From positions 248,001 through 312,000 of the forward strand of contig NZ_JAINVV010000012.1 of assembly GCF_019880585.1 (NCBI RefSeq): DNA of 64,000 nt. The letters run 5' to 3'. The DNA comes from Sphingomonas colocasiae (lineage in GTDB: Bacteria; Pseudomonadota; Alphaproteobacteria; Sphingomonadales; Sphingomonadaceae). Below, piece after piece: positions 26,689 through 34,911 of the stretch (positions within the stretch are counted from its first letter, which is position 1; every line of letters begins with the position of its first letter). The position numbers and the translations under genes are program-made. Below the pieces are notes generated by a model, which saw only the letters and a list, made by a program, of their open reading frames with translations, did no database searches and was not told where the DNA came from.

Positions 26689-27504
26689 ATGAACGCGACG
26701 GCATCGAAAACGACGGGCAGGACCGGGAGCAAGACCATCGTCCTCATCCACGGCGCCTGGCTCAACGCGAACAGCTGGGAGGGGGTGAAGGCCCGCTACG
26801 AAACGCGTGGCTACACGGTCATCGCGCCGAGCTGGCCCGGCGACGAGCGCGATCCCGCCGCGCTTCGCGCCGCGCCGCTGCCCGGGCTCGCAACCACAGG
26901 CCAGCGCGCGATCGTCGACCATTATGAGAAGATCATTCGGTCATTGCCTGAAGCGCCAATCCTGATCGGCCATTCGCTGGGCGGCGTTTTCGTCCAGCAT
27001 CTCCTGGATCGCGGTCTCGGCCTCGCCGGTGTGTCGATCAACCCCGCGCCCACGCCGGGCGTGCCGCTCTATCCCCACGCAATCCGCTCGGCATTGCCGG
27101 TGTTCATCGACCCGTTGAGCTGGCGCAAGGTGAAGCAGATGTCGCGCGCCTTCTTCCGCACCCGCTTTGCCCAGACAGCGCCTGCGGACGCGGCCGATGC
27201 GCTCTACGATCGTTATATCGTGCCGACGCCCGGCCGCGTCTATTGGGACGGGGTGATCAATCCGATGAAGATCGACTGGGCGAACCCCGACCGCGCACCG
27301 CTGCTGCTGATCGGTGGAGGCAAGGATCTGATCGCCGACGCCGCGATGACCCGGGCCATTCATGCGAAGCAGCGCCGGGCGCCTTCGGAAACCGATTATT
27401 ACGAATTCCCTGAACGCTCGCACTGGACGCTGATCGATCCGGGCTGGGAAGCGGTGGCGGACTTCGCCCTCGATTGGGCGGAGCAGCATCAACGCCGGGT
27501 CTGA
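26689..27504 (+). CDS. Alpha/beta hydrolase (haloperoxidase/esterase-like)
   Basis: 271 residues, cytosolic. Motifs are VLIHGAWLNANSWEG (oxyanion region), IGHSLGGVFVQHL with the nucleophile serine, GGKDLIAD with the likely acid, and PERSHWTL with the histidine. AGGAGACAGGAC lies just before the ATG. It stands alone between the c-di-GMP protein gene and the end of the P450 operon. No promoter or partner genes point to a substrate; a general carboxylesterase role is all that can be said. Confidence 0.88.
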   Translation: MNATASKTTGRTGSKTIVLIHGAWLNANSWEGVKARYETRGYTVIAPSWPGDERDPAALRAAPLPGLATTGQRAIVDHYEKIIRSLPEAPILIGHSLGGVFVQHLLDRGLGLAGVSINPAPTPGVPLYPHAIRSALPVFIDPLSWRKVKQMSRAFFRTRFAQTAPADAADALYDRYIVPTPGRVYWDGVINPMKIDWANPDRAPLLLIGGGKDLIADAAMTRAIHAKQRRAPSETDYYEFPERSHWTLIDPGWEAVADFALDWAEQHQRRV

Positions 27505-27704
27505 GCATCCATATCCACCACCTGTGTTTCGAAGACGCTGAAGCACCGGATCGCGCTACGGATATCTTGCACCACCCGCTCCATCGACGACATGTGCAGC
27601 CCCAAACCGGATCGACATCGCCTCAAGGCGTGAGTGGCATCACCGATCCAAGGTCTGGCCTGCTCAAGTCCGACAATGCGCCTCGTCGGCAATGATGCCG
27701 CCGT

Positions 27705-28775
27705 TCACAGGCAGGCCTCCATGCGTTCGCAGGCCAAGGCGGCCAGTCTCGGGAAGCACGCCGCGCGGTCGCGCGCATGCGCCGATGCGGCGGTTCCGCG
27801 AACCACCCTGCCCTTGATGCCGTGGAAGATCGCGGCAATGCGGAAGAAATTGAAAGCCATGCAGAAGTCGTACGTCACCTGCGAGACCGGCGGCCGATCC
27901 GTGTGTCGGCAATAGGTTGCGAGATATTCGGCTTCGGACGGAATATGGAGTGCCGCCAGATCCGCGCCGCCAAGGCCAGCGACGATGTCCGGCGGCATGC
28001 GGAACATCATGGCATGATAGGCGAAGTCCGCCAGCGGATGGCCCAGCGTCGAAAGCTCCCAGTCCAGAACCGCCAGCACACGCGGTTCGCTTGGATGGAA
28101 GATCATATTGTCGCAGCGGAAGTCGCCATGAACGATGCGGCTTTCGTCCCCCGACGGGATATTGGCGGGCAGCCACTCGATCAGCCTGTCCATATCGGGA
28201 TTGCGCCCGGCATCGCTATCTTCGAGATATTGTTTCGACCAGAGCCCGATCTGCCGCTCGAAATAATTGCCCTGGCGACCATAGCCTTCCAGACCGACCG
28301 CCGCGGGGTCGATCCGGTGCAGCGCCGCGATCGTGCGGTTCATCGCGTCGAAATAGCCGGTCCGTTCGTCCTTGCTCACCTCCGGGAACGTCGCGTCCCA
28401 GAAAATGCGGCCTTCGACCATCTCCATGATGAAGAACCGGCTGCCGATCACGCTATCGTCGGTACAAAGTCCGAAGACATGGGCGACGGGAAAGCCGGCC
28501 GGTGCCAGCGCGGCAAGGACATGGGCCTCGCGTTCGATGGCATGGGCGCCCTTCAGCAGCGGCCCCGGCGGCTTGCGGCGCAGGACATAAGCGCGCGACG
28601 GCGTCACAAGCTTGTAGGTCGGATTGGACTGGCCGCCCCTGAACTGCTCGACGGTCAGCGGTCCGCGAAACCCCTCGACATGCTCCTCCATCCACCGGGC
28701 CAAGCGTGCCTGATCGAAACGATGCGCTTCCCGAACGGCAGTCGTGCCCGCATTGGCTGCGGCATCGACACTCAC
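27705..28775 (-). CDS. Phosphotransferase-family protein (APH/ACAD10-like kinase fold)
   Basis: 357 residues from the GTG at 28775, which overlaps the stop of the acyl-CoA dehydrogenase gene (GTGA). The longer frame to 28823 lies inside that gene and is rejected. The aminoglycoside-phosphotransferase fold is shown by LTVEQFRGGQSNPTYKL, FFIMEMVEGRIF, the catalytic loop IVHGDFRCDNMIFH and the metal-binding VLDWELSTLGHP. Proteins of this group are commonly encoded next to acyl-CoA dehydrogenases; the human relative ACAD10/11 fuses the two and phosphorylates 4-hydroxyacyl-CoA. That precedent suggests the pair removes a hydroxyl group during breakdown of a hydroxylated acid. This is an inference. 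Confidence 0.9.
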   Translation of the reverse strand: MSVDAAANAGTTAVREAHRFDQARLARWMEEHVEGFRGPLTVEQFRGGQSNPTYKLVTPSRAYVLRRKPPGPLLKGAHAIEREAHVLAALAPAGFPVAHVFGLCTDDSVIGSRFFIMEMVEGRIFWDATFPEVSKDERTGYFDAMNRTIAALHRIDPAAVGLEGYGRQGNYFERQIGLWSKQYLEDSDAGRNPDMDRLIEWLPANIPSGDESRIVHGDFRCDNMIFHPSEPRVLAVLDWELSTLGHPLADFAYHAMMFRMPPDIVAGLGGADLAALHIPSEAEYLATYCRHTDRPPVSQVTYDFCMAFNFFRIAAIFHGIKGRVVRGTAASAHARDRAACFPRLAALACERMEACL

Positions 28776-29965
28776 GTCCGCACCGCCTTCCAGTCCCGCT
28801 TGATCTTCCTGGCGAGGTTCCATTTGTGGACCTCGGTCGGGCCGTCATAGATGCGGAAGGCGCGGATCTCCCGGAACACCTGCTCGACGATCGTGTCGCC
28901 GCTGACCCCCGATCCCCCCATGACCTGCACGGATCGATCGGCAACGCGCATCAGCGCTTCGGACACCGCGACCTTGGCCATCGAGCTTTCGATGCCACCC
29001 GGTGCGCCTTCGTCGAGGATGCCCGCGCACCAGTCGATCATGAGCTCCGCCTGACGCAGGTCGATCAGATTTTCCGAGAGCATGAAACCGACGCCTTCAT
29101 GGTCGATCAGGGTTTTCCCGAACGCCTGGCGACGACAGGCATAGTCGGTCGCGATCTCGTTTGCGCGAATGCAGGCGCCGAGCCAGCGCATGCAGTGCGA
29201 CAGGCGTGCGGGGGCAAGGCGCACCTGGGCATACCGGAACCCCTCACCGGACCGGCCGAGCATCTGATCGGCCGGTATCCGCAGATTGTCGATGGCGACA
29301 ACCGCATGGCCGCCCGGCATGGAGGAATCGATCGTGTTCGGCACATGCTCGATACGGATCGCCGGATCCGGCAGGTCGACGAGGAACATGCAGGCCCCCT
29401 CCGCCGATTTCGCCATCACGATCCCGATCTGGGCGCCGTCGGCACCGGTAATGAACGCCTTGCGGCCATTCACCACCCAGTGATCGCCATCGACATGGCA
29501 GCTCGTGCGCATCATCGACGGATCGGAGCCGGCACCTCCCTCCTCCGACGGCTCGGTCATGAAAAAGGCCGAGCGCGCCCGGCCTTCGACCAGCGGCCGC
29601 AGAAATCTCGCCCTGATTTCGGGACTGCCCACTTTCCCGAGAAGATACATATTGCCCTCGTCCGGCGCGGCGGTGTTGAGGGCGAGCGGCCCCAATGGAG
29701 AAAGGCCAGTGGCCCGAAGCACGACTGCCGTCTCGCGTTGCGAAAGATGCCGGCCGTCCTCGAGGATGTGCGGCGTCATCAGGCCGGCGGCACGCGCCTT
29801 CGCCTTCAGCTCCGCAACCAGCTCCTCGGCGGGACAATCGTGATGATCGCGACGTGGGTCCTTCTCGTAAGGAACCACGACTTCGCGGACAAAGGCTTCC
29901 ACCCTCGCCGCGATCTCGGCCGCTCTCTCCGGGCCGATACCGATCGCCAGAGCCTCGCCGCTCAT
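28772..29965 (-). CDS. Acyl-CoA dehydrogenase (ACAD10/11-type)
   Basis: 397-residue FAD enzyme. Recognised parts are TEPSEEGGAGSDPS for substrate and FAD contact, VVNGRKAFITGADGA, the C-terminal QVMGGSGVSGDTIVEQ, and FRIYDGPTEVHKWNLAR with the FAD-binding end. It is coupled on both sides: its ATG overlaps the stop of an SDR remnant and its stop overlaps the phosphotransferase start. The pair with the kinase-like gene matches the two halves of ACAD10/11-type proteins used for 4-hydroxy acids. In this operon it follows alcohol and aldehyde dehydrogenases. Confidence 0.94.
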   Translation of the reverse strand: MSGEALAIGIGPERAAEIAARVEAFVREVVVPYEKDPRRDHHDCPAEELVAELKAKARAAGLMTPHILEDGRHLSQRETAVVLRATGLSPLGPLALNTAAPDEGNMYLLGKVGSPEIRARFLRPLVEGRARSAFFMTEPSEEGGAGSDPSMMRTSCHVDGDHWVVNGRKAFITGADGAQIGIVMAKSAEGACMFLVDLPDPAIRIEHVPNTIDSSMPGGHAVVAIDNLRIPADQMLGRSGEGFRYAQVRLAPARLSHCMRWLGACIRANEIATDYACRRQAFGKTLIDHEGVGFMLSENLIDLRQAELMIDWCAGILDEGAPGGIESSMAKVAVSEALMRVADRSVQVMGGSGVSGDTIVEQVFREIRAFRIYDGPTEVHKWNLARKIKRDWKAVRT

Positions 29966-30048
29966 TTCCAGACCATCCGGGATACACCATCGGCGGTCCG
30001 GCCGGACGCTTCGCCGGTGACGATCGCCGCCACGTCTTCAATCTTCAT
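29962..30048 (-). pseudogene. 28-codon SDR remnant produced by internal deletion
   Basis: The frame from 30048 starts MKIEDVAAIVTGEASG, the N-terminus of a short-chain dehydrogenase (normally followed by LG or similar). It then runs at once into RTADGVSRMVWK and a stop. The last part resembles the C-terminal end of the same family (type RLDGAIRMAPK). An internal deletion of roughly 230 codons that kept the frame would explain this. The ribosome site AAGGA before the ATG is intact and the stop overlaps the dehydrogenase ATG. The short frame is therefore probably still translated and coupled. Confidence 0.65.
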
Positions 30049-30152
30049 AAGGTTCATCCTTTTCGCGGACGTGCAGGAGCCGGGACGATCGCCGCTGCGA
30101 GGCGGAATCCGCCGAGCCGGTCGCCACGAGCGCGACGTCCCTGCTCTCGCAT

Positions 30153-31256
30153 TCAGGGGATCAGCACCGCCTTCACGCAATCCCCCCTGAGTTGCGCGGC
30201 GACGGCGTCGTTTATTCGATCGAGGGGGAAGGTCTCGATCAGGCGGTCGAACGGGAAGCGGCCGCTTCGATAAAGCGCGACCAGTTCGGGAATGAATGTG
30301 TCGAGATCGCTGTCGCCTTCGACAATGCCGTGGATGCGGTGTCCAAAGGTGATGAGCGACGCAAGATTGACCGACAGACTGCTCTCCGGTCGCGGCGGAA
30401 CGCCGACGAGACCCAGCAGGCCATGGCTGGTGAGCACGCCAAGCGCCGTCTCGACGACGCTCTCCCGCCCACTTGTTTCAAATGCGAACTCGACGCCATC
30501 GGGCGATATGGCGCGGATCGCCGCCGCCACATCGCCCGCTGCGGGATCGATCACATGGGTCGCGCCCAGCGACGCGGCGAGGTCTCGTCGTTTCGCGAAG
30601 GGCTCCACGAGAATGATCGTCGCGCAGTTCCGGATCACCGCGCCCATCACCGCCGCGAGCCCGACCGGACCGCCGCCGAAAATCGCGATGGACGAACCGG
30701 CCGGACATGCAAGGGATCGCATGACCCCGCCCGCGCCGGTTTGAAAGCCGCAGCCAAGCGGACCGAGAAGTTCGAGCGGGACGTCGTCGGCGTCGATGCG
30801 GACCACATTGCGCTCATGCGTCAGCGCATGACCAGCGAAGGATGATTGTCCGAAGAAATTGGCGGAAACCTGTTCACCGTCCAACATTACGCCAGTCGTG
30901 CCATCGCCGCGTGCACCGCTATAGTTCAGGGCCGGAAACTCGCGGCAATAGGATGGCAGATCCTCCTCGCAACGAGGACAGCGGCCGCAACTGGCGAAGC
31001 CGAGAATGACGGCATCGCCAGCCCGGACCTTGGTGACGCCATCGCCGACCGCTTCGACAATCCCGGCGCCTTCATGGCCAAGAATCGCGGGAAGCGGGAT
31101 CGGGATGAACTGGTCCCTTGCGACCAGATCGGTATGGCACAGGCCGACGCCGGCGATCCTGACAAGCACTTCGCCCGGGCGGGGTTGGTCGATGTCAACG
31201 GTCTCGATCGTGAAGTCCCGATGGGCCTCACGGGCGATCGCGGCGATTGATTTCAC
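30153..31256 (-). CDS. Zinc-dependent alcohol dehydrogenase, aryl-alcohol (XylB-like) type
   Basis: 367-residue medium-chain dehydrogenase. The catalytic zinc ligands are GVGLCHTD, the GHEGAG block and GPLGCGFQTGAG. The structural zinc site is CGRCPRCEEDLPSYC. The cofactor Rossmann motif is FGGGPVGLAA with VEPF after it, consistent with NAD. The LGCGFQTGAG form is typical of benzyl-alcohol-type enzymes. It lies 47 nt after the aldehyde dehydrogenase gene. The expected role is oxidation of the alcohol made by the operon's P450 to an aldehyde. Confidence 0.93.
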   Translation of the reverse strand: MKSIAAIAREAHRDFTIETVDIDQPRPGEVLVRIAGVGLCHTDLVARDQFIPIPLPAILGHEGAGIVEAVGDGVTKVRAGDAVILGFASCGRCPRCEEDLPSYCREFPALNYSGARGDGTTGVMLDGEQVSANFFGQSSFAGHALTHERNVVRIDADDVPLELLGPLGCGFQTGAGGVMRSLACPAGSSIAIFGGGPVGLAAVMGAVIRNCATIILVEPFAKRRDLAASLGATHVIDPAAGDVAAAIRAISPDGVEFAFETSGRESVVETALGVLTSHGLLGLVGVPPRPESSLSVNLASLITFGHRIHGIVEGDSDLDTFIPELVALYRSGRFPFDRLIETFPLDRINDAVAAQLRGDCVKAVLIP

Positions 31257-31303
31257 GACAGTCTCTCCTCACTGCGGCGGGGCGCAGCCTCGCTCCGGAT
31301 TGG

Positions 31304-32773
31304 TCATTGCAAGGCCATCACGACGGATTTCGGCTCCAGATAGGCGTCGAGCACCTCGCTGCCATTCTCACGTCCGATCCCGGACATCTTCATCCCGCCA
31401 AAGGGAAAAGCCGGGTCTGCCAGGAGCACGCAGTTGACGAAGACCGTTCCCGCTTCCAGCGACGCCGAGGCTCGGTGCGCGGCCGACAGATCCTTCGTGA
31501 AAACATGTGCCGCGAGGCCGTAGGGACTTTCATTCGCACGCGCGATCGCTTCGTCCAGTTCGTCAAAGGGGGCTGCCGCCAGCACCGGCCCGAAAACCTC
31601 CTCGCGGGCGACCTCCGCATCCGAAGACACGTCCCGCAAGACGATCGGGGGATGGAAATATCCCTGGTCGGGGACCGCCGTCGACACCGGCATCGCCTCG
31701 ATTCCGGCCGCACGGGCACGATCGACGAAGCCGGTGACGCGTTCGAGCTGACGCGCGCTGATCAACGGTCCGAGCTGACTGTCCCGATCCGCGCTGGCGC
31801 CCAGCTTCTGCGACGCCGCGATAGCCGCCACGCCCTCCAGAACCTGTTCGTAGATCGAGCTGTGAACGTACAGGCGGGTGCCGGCATAGCAGACCTGTCC
31901 GGAATTGAAGAAGCAACCCATCGCCGCCTGGGGTATCGCGGTCGCCAGATCCGCGTCCGCACAGATGATCGAGGGCGATTTTCCCCCGAGTTCGAGGGTC
32001 ACCCGCTTCAGATCCGGAACGGAGGCCCTGAGGATCGCCTGCCCCGTCGCCGTCGAGCCGGTGAAGGCGACCTTGGCCACCCTGGGATGCGCAGCAAGCG
32101 CCGCGCCGGTCGAGCCATCGCCGGTGACGACATTGAAGACACCGTCCGGCAAACCGGCTTCTCGCGCCAGTTCCACCAGCCGCAAGGCGCTTAACGGCGT
32201 CTCCGGCGCCGGCTTCAGCACCACCGTGCAGCCCGCCGCCAAGGCGGGGGCGATCTTCCACATCGCCAGCACCAGGGGGAAATTCCAGGGCGTGATCGCG
32301 GCGACGACGCCGATTGGTTCGCGGCGCGAATAGACGTGATGATGACCGGGGGTCGCGGACAGACTGCCGGCCCGGCCGGCGATCTTGGATGGCCAGCCCG
32401 CATAGGCGCGCAGCCAAGAGATCGCTGCGGGAATATCCACGGCCTCCACGATCGTCACAGGCTTGCCGGTATCCAGCGCTTCGAGCGCCGCCATCCTGGG
32501 CAGATCCCTCTCGATGGCATCGGCCAGGTTGTGGAGCATCCGTTCGCGCGCAAGCGGATGCAGGTCTCGCCAGGACGGCGCGTTGAAGGCGCGCCAGGCC
32601 GCCTCGACACGCCGATCGACATCATCGGACGAAGCGATCGGGACCTGACCGATCATGGCACCGGTGCACGGATCGATATCCGGTAATGCCGACGCCCCGG
32701 CCGGGCGATCCCTGGCCGCGCCAAGGGCAAGATCGGGAAGGACCAGGCCTTCGAAGCCGTGCAATCGGGTCAC
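31304..32773 (-). CDS. NAD(P)-dependent aldehyde dehydrogenase
   Basis: 489 residues, normal family length. The catalytic cysteine is in FFNSGQVCYAGTR, the glutamate in VTLELGGKSPS, the cofactor motif is FTGSTATGQAI and the catalytic asparagine is in TPWNFPL. The ATG overlaps the AraC-regulator stop by 4 nt. It would convert the aldehyde from the downstream alcohol dehydrogenase to the acid, which the divergent CoA ligase at 37387 can then activate. A paralogue with the same role lies at 56535-58043. Confidence 0.95.
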   Translation of the reverse strand: MTRLHGFEGLVLPDLALGAARDRPAGASALPDIDPCTGAMIGQVPIASSDDVDRRVEAAWRAFNAPSWRDLHPLARERMLHNLADAIERDLPRMAALEALDTGKPVTIVEAVDIPAAISWLRAYAGWPSKIAGRAGSLSATPGHHHVYSRREPIGVVAAITPWNFPLVLAMWKIAPALAAGCTVVLKPAPETPLSALRLVELAREAGLPDGVFNVVTGDGSTGAALAAHPRVAKVAFTGSTATGQAILRASVPDLKRVTLELGGKSPSIICADADLATAIPQAAMGCFFNSGQVCYAGTRLYVHSSIYEQVLEGVAAIAASQKLGASADRDSQLGPLISARQLERVTGFVDRARAAGIEAMPVSTAVPDQGYFHPPIVLRDVSSDAEVAREEVFGPVLAAAPFDELDEAIARANESPYGLAAHVFTKDLSAAHRASASLEAGTVFVNCVLLADPAFPFGGMKMSGIGRENGSEVLDAYLEPKSVVMALQ

Positions 32774-33651
32774 GACGGAACATCCCGTCCGCGACGCCTG
32801 AAATCGCTCGGCGTCTCGCCCGCGAACTGCCGGAAGGCACGGGTAAAGTGGCTTTGACTTGTGAAACCGAGCGCTTCGGCGATGGTCGCCATCGAGGCAT
32901 CGGATTGTTCCAGCATATGCTGCGCGCGATTGAGCCGGGCCTTCATGACATATTGGTGCGGCGATACACCCGTCGCCTTCTTGAATATCCGGCAGAAATG
33001 CGTTGGCGTGACCCCGGCCTGCACCGCCAGTTCTTCGATGCTGTGCTCCGCTTCGGGGCGCTCCAGAATGGCATTCATGATGTGATGAATGCGATAGGAC
33101 GAGAACGCCGATGTCGGAAAATCATTGGTGCCCGCGCTGACGGGGCCGCGCAGCATATGCGCCTTCAGCGCATCGACGAGTGCTCCCACATAGACATCAC
33201 GCTCGCCGCTGCGCGGGGCATATAGCTCGCCCAGGATCTGACGCGTGAGTGCGACCCCCAGCGGGTCGGAAAAGGCGAACCGCATGCGTTTGAACTGGTC
33301 GCCCGCCGGGGCACGCTTCAGATCGGCAGAGGCGACGCTGAGAGTCACGACGTCGAGTTCGCCATCCACCAGCCAGCCCGTCGGCTGATTGGAGGGAACG
33401 ATCGTCGCGCATCCCGGCAGCGACGTGGTTTCGCTCCAGCCGTCGCGTTCCCAGGTCCGTACGCTCGGCTTGCCCGCGATATGCACGACGAACATTGGAT
33501 CCGGAAGCGCCGGCAGATTATATGCGCCAACGAACTGCCGCCACCGGCACAACCGCCAGCGCCCGTGATCGCCCCCCAGCGCCACGTCGGGAGCGCGGCC
33601 GAGCGCGTCGGCGATGATGTCTTCGTCGTTCCACACGGTCTTGTCGGCCAT
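32770..33651 (-). CDS. AraC-family transcriptional regulator embedded in the P450 operon
   Basis: 293 residues. The C-terminal double helix-turn-helix is clear: SIEELAVQAGVTPTHFCRIF and MATIAEALGFTSQSHFTRAF with the GETPSDFRRR tail. The N-terminal about 180 residues form a cupin-like sensing domain. It lies between the P450 (13-nt gap) and aldehyde dehydrogenase (4-nt overlap) genes on the same strand, so it is co-transcribed with the enzymes it may control. That would give positive feedback on induction. AraC regulators in alcohol and polyether catabolism operons are a known precedent. Confidence 0.93.
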   Translation of the reverse strand: MADKTVWNDEDIIADALGRAPDVALGGDHGRWRLCRWRQFVGAYNLPALPDPMFVVHIAGKPSVRTWERDGWSETTSLPGCATIVPSNQPTGWLVDGELDVVTLSVASADLKRAPAGDQFKRMRFAFSDPLGVALTRQILGELYAPRSGERDVYVGALVDALKAHMLRGPVSAGTNDFPTSAFSSYRIHHIMNAILERPEAEHSIEELAVQAGVTPTHFCRIFKKATGVSPHQYVMKARLNRAQHMLEQSDASMATIAEALGFTSQSHFTRAFRQFAGETPSDFRRRGRDVPS

Positions 33652-33664
33652 GGCTCTCTCTCCG

Positions 33665-34897
33665 TCAGGCGGGAACCAAGGTGACGTCGAGGTTCTTCAG
33701 CCCGTTGATGAAGTTGGAGCGGAAGCGGCGGGGCTTCCCCTCAACCTCGAAGCGCCGAACATGGCGGGCAAGGAGGCGAAACGCCACCCTGAGCTGCATT
33801 TCCGCCAATCTCGATCCCACACAGACATGCTGGCCGGAGCCGAATCCGATATGCTGTACCGCACGGCGGCGGACATCGAAGCGGTCCGCGTTTTCGAACA
33901 CCGCCTCGTCGCGATTTCCGGAAATATACCACATGACGACCTTGTCGCCCCTGGCGATCGCCTGCCCGCCGATCTCGACATCGGCCATGGCCGTGCGACG
34001 CATGTGAAGCACCGGGCTCGCATGACGGACAAACTCCGCGGGAGCAGACTTCAGAAGGTCCGGCTCCAGGCGGATCGCATCCCACTGGTCCGGGTTTTCG
34101 GAAAAGGCGTGGATGGTGTGGCTGAGCGAATTGCGCGTGGTTTCGTTGCCGCCAACCAGGACGAGGATGAGATTCCCGACGAAATCGTTGAACGGCACCG
34201 GCACGCCGTCAATCTCGGCATTCGCGAGCAGGCTCGCGATATCGGGCCCTGGTTCGGCACGGCGCGCATCGAAAAGCTCTTTCGAGAATGCGAAGAACGC
34301 CGACATGGTCTGCGCCATCGATTCCGCCGACTGCCGGAATTCCGGATCATCCTCGCCCACGAAGGCATTCGTCCAGTGATACAGCTTGAGCCACATCTCC
34401 GATGGCAGGCCCAGCAGTTCGGCGAGGGTGAGCAGCGGCAACGGGGCCGAGAGCAGGGGAACGATGTCCACGCTCTCGCCAAGCGGAATCCGGTCGAACA
34501 GCGCGGCCACCCGCTGTTCGACACGCTGCTCGATATCGCCGAGACGGCCGGGGGCCAGCGCCGGCATCACGAACTTGCGATAGCGGGTGTGGATAGGCGG
34601 ATCACGGGAGATGAAGGGTATGCCAACCGCGCTGTCCCCGGCCCCCGTCAGGCCGACCTCATTCTCGTTGAAGATCCGATGGCCGCCATTTTCGAAGGCC
34701 GAAGAGAACAAGTCCGCCCGACGCGACACCTCGACGATATCCGCGTGGCGCGTGAACGCCCAGAAGCCCGATCCATCAACCTCGGGGTTCCAGTAGACCG
34801 GCGTCTCCCGCCGCAGCCGGGCAAAGACGTCATGAGGCGCCCGATCCTGGTAGAGATCGGGATCCTTGAGGTCGGGAAGAAAGCTGCTCGTGGTCAT
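33665..34897 (-). CDS. Cytochrome P450 monooxygenase (soluble bacterial type)
   Basis: 410 residues from the ATG at 34897 (MTTSSFLP); the longer frame to 35074 runs into the receptor gene. The haem-binding block is GFGSGQHVCVGSRLAE with the cysteine near residue 359. The oxygen-binding helix carries LVGGNETTRN and the ExxR-type helix precedes HASPVLHMRRTA. It needs electron-transfer partners (ferredoxin and reductase), and none is encoded in this window. Lying directly behind a TonB receptor, it probably performs the first hydroxylation of the imported hydrophobic substrate. Confidence 0.94.
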   Translation of the reverse strand: MTTSSFLPDLKDPDLYQDRAPHDVFARLRRETPVYWNPEVDGSGFWAFTRHADIVEVSRRADLFSSAFENGGHRIFNENEVGLTGAGDSAVGIPFISRDPPIHTRYRKFVMPALAPGRLGDIEQRVEQRVAALFDRIPLGESVDIVPLLSAPLPLLTLAELLGLPSEMWLKLYHWTNAFVGEDDPEFRQSAESMAQTMSAFFAFSKELFDARRAEPGPDIASLLANAEIDGVPVPFNDFVGNLILVLVGGNETTRNSLSHTIHAFSENPDQWDAIRLEPDLLKSAPAEFVRHASPVLHMRRTAMADVEIGGQAIARGDKVVMWYISGNRDEAVFENADRFDVRRRAVQHIGFGSGQHVCVGSRLAEMQLRVAFRLLARHVRRFEVEGKPRRFRSNFINGLKNLDVTLVPA

Positions 34898-34911
34898 CGC
34901 GCTACCCGTCG

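Noticed and set aside
27505-27704. Possible small gene or RNA in the 200-bp gap between the hydrolase and phosphotransferase genes
   Set aside because: No ribosome site, no conserved protein pattern and no strong stem seen.
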